A stretch of 64,000 nt of DNA from Candidatus Binataceae bacterium (GTDB lineage: Bacteria; Desulfobacterota; Binatia; Binatales; Binataceae), in the NCBI GenBank assembly GCA_035308025.1, contig DATGHL010000038.1:1-64000 (forward strand). Direction: 5' to 3'. The notes under the pieces were generated by a model, which was not told the origin of the DNA, did no database searches, and saw only the letters and a list, made by a program, of their open reading frames with translations. Both the position numbers and the translations under genes were made by a program. Each line of letters begins with the position of its first letter. Position 1 is the first letter of the stretch. Shown one piece after another: positions 26,906 to 35,400 of this stretch.

Positions 26906-27520
26906 ATGGTAGTGCGGGAAGATCCCGAAGCGACAACGAGTCGCGAAGCGCAGGCGGCGATCACTCAGCAACGGTTCACGGACCAATTGCTGTCGCGACT
27001 GAACCTAGCTGATTTCATGGCAGTCTTGATGGTAGCGGCGACGGCCTTTAGCGCCTTCGCGACGTGGCGGACCGCCTCGATCGCCAACGCGATCTATGCG
27101 GCGGCCGAGCGCGCCTATTTCGGTCTCGAATCGACCACACTCGATGCCAGCCGGCCCGGGCATCCACGCGTCGTGATCGATTATCGCAACCTTGGCGATG
27201 TCTCAGCGACGAACCTGAAGATTATCTGGCGCTTGATCATCGACGGGGAGGAGGTAAAGTCCACTACGAAGATCATCACGCCGGGAATTCTGTCGCCGGG
27301 CACGCAACATCTGTTTCGAATGCCGATTCCGCCTGCGGCCTATGCTTCGATTGTGGCGGGTAAATCCTCACTCGAGGTGCAAATCGCCGCCGCGTACAAC
27401 AATCTTCGGGGGAATCCGCTCTGCTATATGGCAAAACTGGTCTACGACGCCGAAGAGAAAGATTTCGACATCACAAACGGGACGCTTGACTGTGCGGCAC
27501 AACGCGGTCTCTGGCCGTGA
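26906..27520 (+). CDS. Hypothetical protein with one membrane helix
   Basis: This 204-residue protein has a polar N-terminus of about 33 residues. One helix follows at roughly 37-55 (DFMAVLMVAATAFSAFATW), then a soluble domain with beta-rich segments: AYFGLESTTLDASRPGHPRVVIDYRNLGDVSATNLKI and FRMPIPPAAYASIVAGKSSLEVQIAAAYNNL. The latter part resembles a CARDB or immunoglobulin-like beta domain ('Y.N.G...A.N') seen in anchored proteins of unknown role. A GGGAGGGG run sits just before the ATG. It lies 20 bp before yacG on the same strand. No characterised family recognised. Confidence 0.6.
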   Translation: MVVREDPEATTSREAQAAITQQRFTDQLLSRLNLADFMAVLMVAATAFSAFATWRTASIANAIYAAAERAYFGLESTTLDASRPGHPRVVIDYRNLGDVSATNLKIIWRLIIDGEEVKSTTKIITPGILSPGTQHLFRMPIPPAAYASIVAGKSSLEVQIAAAYNNLRGNPLCYMAKLVYDAEEKDFDITNGTLDCAAQRGLWP

Positions 27521-27540
27521 CCTCAGGTGGAGCAAAGATT

Positions 27541-27807
27541 ATGCGCTGTCCAGTTTGCAAACGTGAAACCGATCCCTCGCCGCAGAACCGCTATCGCCCG
27601 TTCTGCTCGGAGCGCTGCCGGATGGCCGATCTCGGAACCTGGGCCAGCGAGGCGTATAGCGTCGCCGGGGGAACAATCGACGATCACGAGCATCCCGATG
27701 ATCATGAACATCCGCATGAACACTCCCGCGCGCGGCCTCGCGAACGGCCCGGCAAACAACCCCAGGAACAACCCACTGACCGCGCGCGCAAGAAACCGCG
27801 GGAGTGA
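27541..27807 (+). CDS. yacG: DNA gyrase inhibitor YacG with histidine-rich tail
   Basis: This 88-residue protein carries a YacG zinc finger in residues 1-30: M-R-CPVCK, then RPFCSERCRMADLG, giving four zinc cysteines in C-x2-C / C-x3-C layout. In E. coli YacG binds GyrB and blocks DNA binding. After about residue 50 the protein turns into an unusual charged tail with two DDHEHP repeats, then HPHEHS and a proline/arginine/glutamine-rich end. Most YacG proteins are about 65 residues and lack such a tail. The ATG at 27541 has GGTGGAG eight bases upstream; a GTG 24 bases earlier would fuse it to the previous stop. Confidence 0.85.
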   Translation: MRCPVCKRETDPSPQNRYRPFCSERCRMADLGTWASEAYSVAGGTIDDHEHPDDHEHPHEHSRARPRERPGKQPQEQPTDRARKKPRE

Positions 27808-27837
27808 GCGTCGCGCGCTCCGCCCCTCGTTGTCCGC

Positions 27838-30033
27838 CTAAGACTTCGTGCGGGCGCTGCGCATCGACCAGTAATCGTAGGACAGCCTGATCGCGGCCGC
27901 GGCGCGCTCGAAGCTGTCGAACACCACCAGACCACGGGCGCGCGCCAGTTCCCGTGCGCGCGCGACGATCGCCGCGACGTGGGCCTGATGCATGATCGCG
28001 ACGAACGGCTTTGCCGTGCGCTGATTGAATTCGGCAATTTTGTCGAGCAGCGATGTCAGCTCGTCTTCATGCGTGGCCCAGCGCTGTGCGGCGAATCCTG
28101 TTCCGATCTCGAGGACGATCACATCGATTTTCGTATCGCGATCGAGGATGTCGAGAATGCGCCCCAGATTGCCGGTATGGACGCCACCGCCAATCGTGCC
28201 GCCGGCGTCGAGCGGATTGCGATAGCTGCCGCCGATAATATTGAAGAAGCTCTTCAGCTCCTCGTACGAGGCCTCGGAGAGCGTGGGAATTTCGAGACCC
28301 GCGGACGCGAAAGTGTCGGTGATCACCACCGACTGCCCGCCCGTCATCGCGACCAGTCCCATGCGCGCGCCCGCCACCGCGCGCCCGCGTGCGAGCATTT
28401 CAATCGCATCGAGCATCGGATCGAGACCCGTTACGCTGACGGCCCCGGCCTGCCGCACCATCGCGCTCCAGACCGCGGCTGGCGTCGCGAGCGATCCGGT
28501 ATGTGAAAAGGTCGCGCGCGCACCGGCGTCGGTCATGCCACCCTTCCAGACTACGACCGGATGGCGCGTGGCGGCGTGCCGAAGCGCTTCAAAGAAGCGG
28601 CGGCCGTCGCGCGTCCCTTCGATATACATCCCGATCGCTTTCGTGGCCGGGTCGTCGGCCATCAGGCCGAGGTAATCCGCGGCCTCGAGCATCAGCACGT
28701 TGCCGATCGACGCCGCAAAATTAATCCGGATACCGCGCGCCGGAGCTTGCAGCGAGAAGTTGATCGAATGCGTACCGCTTTGCGAGATGAAGCAGACGTC
28801 GCCGGCGTCGCCGGTCTTGAGCTCGGGGAAATTGCACAGGCCGACGGCGGGACTGTAGAGACCCATGCAGTTCGGTCCCACCAGCGCGATCTCCGAATCG
28901 AGCGCCTGACTGCGCAAGTCGCCCTCGAGGCGGATACCTAGCTCCTCGGTGGTCTCGCTAAAGCCCGAAGTGAAAAAGCCGAGGCTGCCGACGCGATTCT
29001 CGATGCAGTCCTTGAGGATACGCGGTGCGACCTGGCGCGGCACCGCGCTGACAGCATAGTCGATGCGCTCCTCGGGCACGTCGGCCAGCGACTTGTAGTT
29101 GGCGATACCCATCGCCTCGATTCCGGGGATTTCCTTCGGATCGATCTGGACGGAGTAGAGCTTGCCCGTGAAACGCTTCATCGCGCGCAACCACATGTAG
29201 CCGCCGGCCCGCTTGTCGCCGATCACCGCGACCGAGCGAGCCTTGAAGGCCTGCGCGAGATTTTCCAATCGGCGCGAGCGGTTCGGATCGGCCTCGGCGG
29301 CTGGCGTCTGTGCGCTATCGAGCAATACCCGCGCGTCGAGTACGGCGAGCCCGTGCTCATAAGCAACAATCGGATTGAGGTCCAGTTCCTTAACCTCAGG
29401 ATGAGATGCAGCGAACTCCGACAGCGTCGCGAGCAGCGCTGCGACCGAGTCGAGGTCGATCGGCTTGCCCCCACGCGCACCACGCAGGATCGCGCTGCCG
29501 CGCAATTCATCAAGCATCGCGCGCGCTTCGCGGCGATCAATCGGCGCAAGGCGAAAGGCCGTATCGGCGAAGATTTCGACGAAGACGCCGCCCAGCCCGG
29601 CGATGACCAGTGGCCCGAAGCGCTCGTCGCGAACGATCCCGACAATTAGTTCGATGCCCGGGCGCGCCATCGTATCGACCGCGACGCCGTCGAATTGCGC
29701 GCCGGGCGAGTGCGCCTCGAGGTCGCGGCGAATACGCTCGAAGGCTGCACGGACCTCGTCCTCGGAGTTCAGACCGAGGGCGACGCCGCCGATTTCGCTT
29801 TTGTGGCTGACTTGCGGGGACAGGACCTTCAGCACTGCGGGGAAGCCGCGGCGCTTGGCCGCGGCGGCCGCCTCGTCGCCGCTGCGTGCGTGATCAGGAA
29901 TCTCGACGGCGACCCCGAGCGCACGGACCAGCAGCTTCGCGTCAATCTCAGAGAGCGCATTGCGGCCGTCCGCAAGTGCGCTCGCGGTTAATTGTCCGAT
30001 AGTTCTCTCGTCCACGATTCTGGCGTATAGCAA
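27838..30033 (-). CDS. Acyl-CoA synthetase (NDP-forming type), ATP-grasp and CoA-binding domains
   Basis: This 731-residue protein is made of two blocks. The N-terminal 230 residues are an ATP-grasp subdomain (FPAVLKVLSPQVSHKSEIGGVALGL, LIVGIVRDERFGPLVIAGLGG, KELDLNPIVAY). The C-terminal part is the CoA-binding and ligase fold (SVAVIGDKRAGGYMWLR, VGPNCMGLYSP, VCFISQSGTHSINF, ATFSHTGSLATP with the phosphohistidine His, VVVWKGGMTDAG). This is the acetyl-CoA/acyl-CoA synthetase (ADP-forming) superfamily, with the beta-like subunit placed before the alpha-like subunit. The start is TTG (30033), or GTG at 30015. It is divergent from a dehydrogenase gene with only about 26 bp between starts. Substrate carboxylate unknown. 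Confidence 0.88.
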   Translation of the reverse strand: MLYARIVDERTIGQLTASALADGRNALSEIDAKLLVRALGVAVEIPDHARSGDEAAAAAKRRGFPAVLKVLSPQVSHKSEIGGVALGLNSEDEVRAAFERIRRDLEAHSPGAQFDGVAVDTMARPGIELIVGIVRDERFGPLVIAGLGGVFVEIFADTAFRLAPIDRREARAMLDELRGSAILRGARGGKPIDLDSVAALLATLSEFAASHPEVKELDLNPIVAYEHGLAVLDARVLLDSAQTPAAEADPNRSRRLENLAQAFKARSVAVIGDKRAGGYMWLRAMKRFTGKLYSVQIDPKEIPGIEAMGIANYKSLADVPEERIDYAVSAVPRQVAPRILKDCIENRVGSLGFFTSGFSETTEELGIRLEGDLRSQALDSEIALVGPNCMGLYSPAVGLCNFPELKTGDAGDVCFISQSGTHSINFSLQAPARGIRINFAASIGNVLMLEAADYLGLMADDPATKAIGMYIEGTRDGRRFFEALRHAATRHPVVVWKGGMTDAGARATFSHTGSLATPAAVWSAMVRQAGAVSVTGLDPMLDAIEMLARGRAVAGARMGLVAMTGGQSVVITDTFASAGLEIPTLSEASYEELKSFFNIIGGSYRNPLDAGGTIGGGVHTGNLGRILDILDRDTKIDVIVLEIGTGFAAQRWATHEDELTSLLDKIAEFNQRTAKPFVAIMHQAHVAAIVARARELARARGLVVFDSFERAAAAIRLSYDYWSMRSARTKS

Positions 30034-30059
30034 AGGTTTGCGACTGATTGAAAACCGGG

Positions 30060-31112
30060 ATGCCGCCGCAATCGAGAAAACGGGTGTTCGTGACGCGCCC
30101 GATCGCCGACGCTGCCCTGCGCCGGCTCGCGGAATCTGCGCGCGTCGATCTCTGGGACGACGAGAACGCGCCGCCGCACGAGGAGCTGCTCACGCGCGTC
30201 GCCACGACCGACGCCGTCATCAGCATGGTCTCGGATCGCTTCGACGCGGCGACGATCGCGGCGCTGCCGCGGCTCGCGGTGATCAGCAACTTCGCCGTAG
30301 GACTCGATAATATCGATCTTGACGCGGCGACTCGCGCCGGCATCGCCGTAGGGCACACCGCCGGAGTCTTGACCGAGACCACCGCTGACCTCGCCTTCGC
30401 GCTGATGCTGGCGGCGGCGCGGCGGGTCGCCGAAGGCGACCGCTACGTGCGCGCAGGACGCTGGCGCACCTGGACGCCGCGCCTGATGCTCGGACGGGAC
30501 GTCTGGGGTGCAACGCTCGGGATTATCGGCTGGGGCGCGATCGGGCAGGCGGTCGCGCGCCGCGCGGCAGGTTTCGGGATGTGCATCCTGTACGCGGCGC
30601 ATACTTCCTCGCGCCAGCGACAAGAGCCCGCGGCGACGGTGCTCACCGCTCCCGCGGCGGAGCAGGTGGTCCTTGCGGCCGAGCAGGTTGAGCTGACGCG
30701 GCTGCTGGCGGAGTCGGACTTTATTTCGATCAATGTGCCGTTGACGCCGGCTACGCATCATCTGATCGGCACACACGAATTCGCCGCAATGAAACGCGAG
30801 GCGATTATCGTCAACACCGCGCGCGGTGCCGTGATCGATCAGGAGGCGCTGATCATGGCACTTAAGCTCGAGCGGATCGCGGGCGCCGGCCTGGATGTCA
30901 CGGAAGTCGAGCCGCTCCCGTCAGACCATCCGCTGTTGCAATTTCCGAACGTGGTCGTGACGCCGCATATCGGCAGCGCAAGTCACGCGACGCGGCTGCG
31001 GATGGCGGAACTCGCCGTCGACAATGTCCTCGACGTTTTAGCCGGTAAGCTCCCCCGTCGCTGCGCCAACCCGACCGTGGCGTTGCGCACACCGGCAGCG
31101 TCAGCGAAATAG
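30060..31112 (+). CDS. D-2-hydroxyacid dehydrogenase (glyoxylate/hydroxypyruvate reductase-like)
   Basis: This 350-residue enzyme has VISNFAVGLDNIDLDAATRAG, the dinucleotide loop LGIIGWGAIGQAVARRA and the catalytic triad: Arg in NTARGAVIDQ, Glu in DVTEVEPLPSDHPL and His in VVVTPHIGSAS. After the Rossmann beta-2 strand the sequence YAAHTSSRQRQ lacks the acidic residue that binds NAD ribose and has Ser/Arg instead, which suggests NADPH use. A short extra segment EPAATVLTAPAAEQVVLAAEQ precedes the standard SDFISINVPLT. ATG at 30060 is chosen; an upstream TTG is possible. It ends 1 bp from the hisA stop, facing it. Confidence 0.9.
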   Translation: MPPQSRKRVFVTRPIADAALRRLAESARVDLWDDENAPPHEELLTRVATTDAVISMVSDRFDAATIAALPRLAVISNFAVGLDNIDLDAATRAGIAVGHTAGVLTETTADLAFALMLAAARRVAEGDRYVRAGRWRTWTPRLMLGRDVWGATLGIIGWGAIGQAVARRAAGFGMCILYAAHTSSRQRQEPAATVLTAPAAEQVVLAAEQVELTRLLAESDFISINVPLTPATHHLIGTHEFAAMKREAIIVNTARGAVIDQEALIMALKLERIAGAGLDVTEVEPLPSDHPLLQFPNVVVTPHIGSASHATRLRMAELAVDNVLDVLAGKLPRRCANPTVALRTPAASAK

Positions 31113-31113
31113 A

Positions 31114-31863
31114 TTATCCTCGCGCGGCGGCGATCGCCTCCGCCAGCGAGAAGCGCCCTTCATAGAGCGCGCGTCCGCTGATAACGCCGGCGACGCCCGC
31201 ATCGAAACAGCGCGCGAGCACCCGAATATCATCCAGCGTCGCGACGCCACCTGAGGCGATCAGCGGGAGACCAGCCTTTTTAGCATTCGCGGAGAACATC
31301 GCGGCGTTGGCGCCCGCTTCGGTGCCGTCGCGGGCGATGTCCGTGAGCACGATCGCGGCCGCGCCGGCCGCGCAAAAGCGGCTAATCGCGTCGGCGACTG
31401 TAAGTTGGCTGGTCTCGACCCATCCGCGAATCGCGAGATGGCCATCGCGCGCATCGAGCGAGCCGAAAATGCGCTCTGGGAACTTCGCACAAGCTTCAAC
31501 CATCACTTGAGGTTCCAGGAAAGCCGCCGAGCCCAGCGAGACGAAATCGGCCCCCGCGGCGATCGTGGCACAAATCGAGTCGAGCGAGCGCAAGCCGCCG
31601 CTGATATCGAGACGGCAGCCGACCGCGTCGCGAATTGCGTGGATCGCCTCGAGGTTCTGCGGCGCGCCCACGATCGCGCCGTCGAGGTCCACGATATGGA
31701 TCAGCTCGGCGCCCTCGCGCTCGAAGCGCCGGGCCGTCGCCGCCGGATCATCGTCATAAACGGTCGCGCGACTCATCTCGCCGCGCAGCAGGCGCACGAC
31801 TTTCCCGCCCTTGAGATCGATCGCCGGGATAACGGTGAAGCGGCTGAAGAGCGGATTCGTCAA
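31114..31863 (-). CDS. hisA: Phosphoribosylformimino-AICAR phosphate isomerase
   Basis: This is a 249-residue TIM-barrel enzyme of histidine biosynthesis (isomerises ProFAR to PRFAR). It begins FTVIPAIDLKGGKVVRLLRGEM, has IVDLDGAIVGAPQNLEAI, the catalytic-type Asp in ISGGLRS/ASGGVATLDDI phosphate loops and VVGVISGRALYEG near the end. The start is the in-frame TTG at 31863, which gives a normal N-terminus (TNPLFSRFTVIPA). No ATG is available in a sensible place, and longer frames upstream would overlap hisB. It follows hisB by 40 bp, where many clusters have hisH. Confidence 0.95.
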   Translation of the reverse strand: MTNPLFSRFTVIPAIDLKGGKVVRLLRGEMSRATVYDDDPAATARRFEREGAELIHIVDLDGAIVGAPQNLEAIHAIRDAVGCRLDISGGLRSLDSICATIAAGADFVSLGSAAFLEPQVMVEACAKFPERIFGSLDARDGHLAIRGWVETSQLTVADAISRFCAAGAAAIVLTDIARDGTEAGANAAMFSANAKKAGLPLIASGGVATLDDIRVLARCFDAGVAGVISGRALYEGRFSLAEAIAAARG

Positions 31864-31903
31864 GCGATCATGCCGTGGCAGCGCCCGCCGCCGCGGACCC
31901 TCG

Positions 31904-32560
31904 TCAGGACAGGGTGCCCTTGGTCGAGAGCGCGCCGGCAATACGAGGGTCGAGCGCGGTCGCGGTGTCCATCGCACGCGCGAGCGCCTTGAACGCCGAC
32001 TCGATTATGTGATGGGGGTTGCGCCCGCTGTGCAGGTTGAGGTGGAGGTTCATGCCGGTTTCATCCGCGAGCGCCTTCATAAAATCGTTGATCAGCGTGG
32101 TTTGAAACGCGCCGACGCGTTCCTGGGTGATGGGCACATTGTAGGCAAGGTAAGAGCGCCCGCTGATGTCGACGACGACGTTGCACAACGCCTCGTCAAG
32201 CGGGACGGTGGCTTCGCCGAAGCGGCGGATGCCGGAACGGTCGCCGAGCGCCTCGCGGAAGGCCCGGCCGAGCACGATTCCGACGTCCTCGACAGTATGA
32301 TGATCGTCAACCTTAAGGTCGCCGTCGGCGGCGACTTTGAGATCGAAAAAACCGTGGCGGGCGAAGCTTTCGAGCATGTGGTCGAGAAACGGCACGCCGG
32401 TGTTGACGGCAGCGTCGCCGCGGCCATCGAGCTTTAGGGCGACGCTGATATGGGTTTCGCGCGTCTTGCGCTCGACCGCCGCAACACGTTTAGGCGAATT
32501 GTTCGCCGCCGCGCTTGTTCGAGCAATTCCGAGCGAGCGCGACTTAACTCGATTTTCCAT
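31904..32560 (-). CDS. hisB: Imidazoleglycerol-phosphate dehydratase
   Basis: This 218-residue enzyme carries KTRETHISVALKLDGRG, HMLESFARHGFFDL (metal-binding His/Glu), VDDHHTVEDVGIVLG (second metal site) and a C-terminal HHIIESAFKALARAMD. It is the short, monofunctional dehydratase, without the N-terminal histidinol-phosphatase of E. coli HisB. About 25 residues precede the conserved start. The ATG at 32560 has AAGG upstream and lies inside the 3' end of hisD (17-bp overlap), so the two are translationally linked. Confidence 0.96.
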   Translation of the reverse strand: MENRVKSRSLGIARTSAAANNSPKRVAAVERKTRETHISVALKLDGRGDAAVNTGVPFLDHMLESFARHGFFDLKVAADGDLKVDDHHTVEDVGIVLGRAFREALGDRSGIRRFGEATVPLDEALCNVVVDISGRSYLAYNVPITQERVGAFQTTLINDFMKALADETGMNLHLNLHSGRNPHHIIESAFKALARAMDTATALDPRIAGALSTKGTLS

Positions 32561-33944
32561 TGGATGCCTTGTTTCCCCGCCGCGCCTGCCGCCCATTCAG
32601 CTTAAGTTGGCCCTGCTCGAACCGTACCTCGATCGCGCGAGCGTGACCCTCGAAACCTTCCATCCGCGCTAGCCGCGTCGTCGCCGGGGCAAGCTGTGCC
32701 AGCGCCCGCTGCGAGCTCTCGATTATACTGGTTCGCTTGAGGAAATCGTAAGCACCCAGCGGGGAGGCGAAGCGGGCAGCGCCGCCGGTGGGCAAAACGT
32801 GATTGGGCCCGGCGAGATAGTCGCCGAGCGGCGCGGGCGAATGGCCACCGAGAAAGACCGCGCCCGCAGCCTCGACCCGCGGAAGCCATCGCGCGGGGTT
32901 GGCGATTTCGAGCTCAAGATGTTCGGGGGCAATCTGATTAGCGAGCTCGAACGCGGCATCGAGGTCCTTGACGATGATCGCAGCGGCCCGCCGCGCCATC
33001 ACGCGCCTGACCGCCGCCGCCCGCGGCAGATCGTCGAGCGCGCGTTCGAGCGCCGCCGCGGTCTCCTCTGCGATACTCCGGGAGTTAGTGAGCAGTATGG
33101 CGGCCTCGTCACCCGAGCCATGCTCAGCCTGCGCGATGAGATCGGCAGCCACCCAGGTCGGGTGCGCGGCGGCGTCGGCGATGATCAAGACTTCGCTCGG
33201 CCCGGCCATTTTATCGATATCAACTGCGCCATTGACCATTCTTTTCGCCGCCTGCACCCAGGCATTGCCGGGGCCGACGATTTTATCGACCGGAGCGATC
33301 GTCGCAGTGCCGTAGGCAAGCGCGGCGATCGCTTGCGCGCCGCCAACGCGATAGACCTCGCTGACGCCTGCGATCGCGGCCGCCGCCAAGACGCCAAGGT
33401 TGTCGCCGAACTGGTTATCGGACTTCTTAGCGGGCTTGTCAGCGGATTTGCCGGGCGGGGAAACCATCGCGATCTCTTTGACGCCGGCGACGCGTGCGGG
33501 GATCGCATTCATCAGCACCGACGAGGGATAGGCGCCCTGCCCGCCCGGCACGTAGATGCCGACGCGACGGAGCGGGCGGACGATCGAACCGAGGCGCATC
33601 CCGAGAGCCTCTCGATAAGAGAACGATTTGATCAGGGTGCGGCGGTGGAAAGCCTCAATCCGTCGCGCGGCGAGCTCGAGCGCGCGCCGCTCCGAAACTG
33701 GCAGCGTCGCGCGCGCGTCGGCTAATTCGGCGGCGCTCACGCGGAGGTGCGCGCGCGGAATCCTCACTGTGTCGAAGCGCGCAGTGAGGCGGACCAGGGC
33801 CGCGTCACCGCCACGGCGGACTTCGGCGATAATTTTCGCAACTGCTTGATCGACCGCGCCGCCGGTCTCGCCGCGCCGCTTGAAGATCAGTTTGAGCAGG
33901 CGCTCGCAGGCCGGTGATCCGGCATCCAATACGCGCAGCGGCAT
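32544..33944 (-). CDS. hisD: Histidinol dehydrogenase
   Basis: This 466-residue NAD and zinc enzyme catalyses the last two steps of histidine synthesis. Visible motifs: VGIYVPGGQGAYPSSVLMNA, KIVGPGNAWVQAAKRMVNG, DKMAGPSEVLIIADA, QAEHGSGDEAAILLT and GPNHVLPTGGAARFASPLG. It is longer than the E. coli enzyme (434). A lysine-rich insert (PGKSADKPAKKSDNQFGDNLG) sits around residue 165, between the IAMVSPP and LAAAAIAG segments. The start is ATG 33944, 4 bp after the murA stop; an upstream TTG (33968) would overlap murA. Confidence 0.96.
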   Translation of the reverse strand: MPLRVLDAGSPACERLLKLIFKRRGETGGAVDQAVAKIIAEVRRGGDAALVRLTARFDTVRIPRAHLRVSAAELADARATLPVSERRALELAARRIEAFHRRTLIKSFSYREALGMRLGSIVRPLRRVGIYVPGGQGAYPSSVLMNAIPARVAGVKEIAMVSPPGKSADKPAKKSDNQFGDNLGVLAAAAIAGVSEVYRVGGAQAIAALAYGTATIAPVDKIVGPGNAWVQAAKRMVNGAVDIDKMAGPSEVLIIADAAAHPTWVAADLIAQAEHGSGDEAAILLTNSRSIAEETAAALERALDDLPRAAAVRRVMARRAAAIIVKDLDAAFELANQIAPEHLELEIANPARWLPRVEAAGAVFLGGHSPAPLGDYLAGPNHVLPTGGAARFASPLGAYDFLKRTSIIESSQRALAQLAPATTRLARMEGFEGHARAIEVRFEQGQLKLNGRQARRGNKASNGKSS

Positions 33945-33948
33945 CGGA

Positions 33949-35205
33949 TTATTCGGCGACGCGATCAATCTCTGCGCCGAGCGCGCGCAGCTTGTCGTCG
34001 AGCGCCTCGTAGCCGCGATCGAGGTGATAGACGCGGCTGACGTGGGTGTGGTTTTCGGCGGCGAGGCCGGCGAGAATGAGGCCCATCGAGGCGCGCAAGT
34101 CGGTCGCCATCACGGGTGCGCCGCTTAACGGCGAGGCGCCGCGTACGATCGCGGTCGGACCCTTCATCACGATGTCGGCGCCCATCCGGATGAGTTCGGG
34201 GGCGTGCATGAAACGGTTCTCGAAAATGGTCTCGGTAATGACGGAGGTTCCGCGCGCCTGCGTCAGCAGCGCCATCATCTGGGCCTGCAGATCGGTCGGG
34301 AAACCCGGATAGGGCAGCGTGCGCAGCTCGACTGACCGCAAACCACCGGAACGCGCGACCCGCAGCCCGCCGTTGAGCGATGAGACCTCGGCGCCGGTTT
34401 CGCGCAACTTGACGATCACCGCGTCGAGCTGCGCGGCCGGAGCGTTTTCCACGGTCACGTCGCCGCCGGTGATCGCCGCGGCGATCATCAATGAGCCGGC
34501 CTCGATGCGATCGGGGATGACGCGATGCTCCGCCCCGTGCAGCCGCTCGACTCCCTCAATGGTGATCACGTGGGTGCCGGCGCCTTCGACCTGCGCACCC
34601 ATCGCGATCAGCAGTGCGGCGAGGTCCTGGACCTCGGGTTCGCGCGCGGCGTTTTCGATGGTCGTGCGTCCGCGCGCCAGGACCGCCGCCATCATGATGT
34701 TTTCCGTCGCGCCGACGGAAGGACTGTCGAGCCACAAACGCGCGCCGGCCAGGCGCTCGGCGTGAGCCTCGACATAACCGTTGCGGAGCTGGATACGCGC
34801 GCCCAACGCGCGGATTCCGCCGATATGCAGGTTGACTGGCCGCGCCCCGATCGCGCATCCGCCGGGGGTCGAGACGCGCGCGCGGCCGGTGCGGGCGAGC
34901 ATCGGGCCGAGCACGACGAACGAGGCCCGCATGGTTTTGACCAGGTCGTAGGAGGCCTCGTGCGCGTGCACTTCGGCGGCGCAGATTTCGAGGCTGTGTT
35001 CGTCGAGCCAGTGCGCGGTCGCGCCGAGCCCTTCGAGCAGGGCGATCGCCGTGCGGACGTCGCGCAGGCGCGGGACGTTGTGCAGGACGAGCGGCTCGCG
35101 GGTGAGCAGCGACGCCATCAGAATCGGCAGAGTGGCGTTCTTGCTGCCGCTGACGGCGACCGCGCCGCGCAGCGTGCGGCCGCCGCGGATGATCATCTGG
35201 TCCAT
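33949..35205 (-). CDS. murA: UDP-N-acetylglucosamine 1-carboxyvinyltransferase
   Basis: This 418-residue cytosolic enzyme commits UDP-GlcNAc to peptidoglycan by transferring enolpyruvate. The substrate loop SGSKNATLPILMASLL includes the Lys-Asn pair. The flexible loop STPGGCAIGARPVNLHI contains the catalytic Cys (Cys115 class, fosfomycin target). The late PYPGFPTDLQAQMMALL is also diagnostic. Length matches E. coli MurA (419). The gene precedes hisD with 4 bp between them. Such murA-his linkages are common in deltaproteobacteria. Confidence 0.96.
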   Translation of the reverse strand: MDQMIIRGGRTLRGAVAVSGSKNATLPILMASLLTREPLVLHNVPRLRDVRTAIALLEGLGATAHWLDEHSLEICAAEVHAHEASYDLVKTMRASFVVLGPMLARTGRARVSTPGGCAIGARPVNLHIGGIRALGARIQLRNGYVEAHAERLAGARLWLDSPSVGATENIMMAAVLARGRTTIENAAREPEVQDLAALLIAMGAQVEGAGTHVITIEGVERLHGAEHRVIPDRIEAGSLMIAAAITGGDVTVENAPAAQLDAVIVKLRETGAEVSSLNGGLRVARSGGLRSVELRTLPYPGFPTDLQAQMMALLTQARGTSVITETIFENRFMHAPELIRMGADIVMKGPTAIVRGASPLSGAPVMATDLRASMGLILAGLAAENHTHVSRVYHLDRGYEALDDKLRALGAEIDRVAE

Positions 35206-35400
35206 GAAGGTGCCGCTACTTTAACGTGCGCCCGCCCGGCGGGCTATCGCAGGTTCGCGCCGGCTGCAACCTCAAGTCGCCGCGCTGTCGGCGGGGCACT
35301 ATGGGTCGGCAGCCTGGTGGCGAAAATGCGGGAATGGCTGGTGGGTCGCGAAACAAGATTTTTAAAATGGTGCCTGTCGGTTACAGACCAACTCGTGAGG

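Noticed and set aside
24004-27012. 1002-codon plus-strand open frame
   Set aside because: It lies antisense to the two ABC exporter genes, which have complete motifs; the translation is low-complexity and rich in Arg/Asp/His, a GC-rich shadow.
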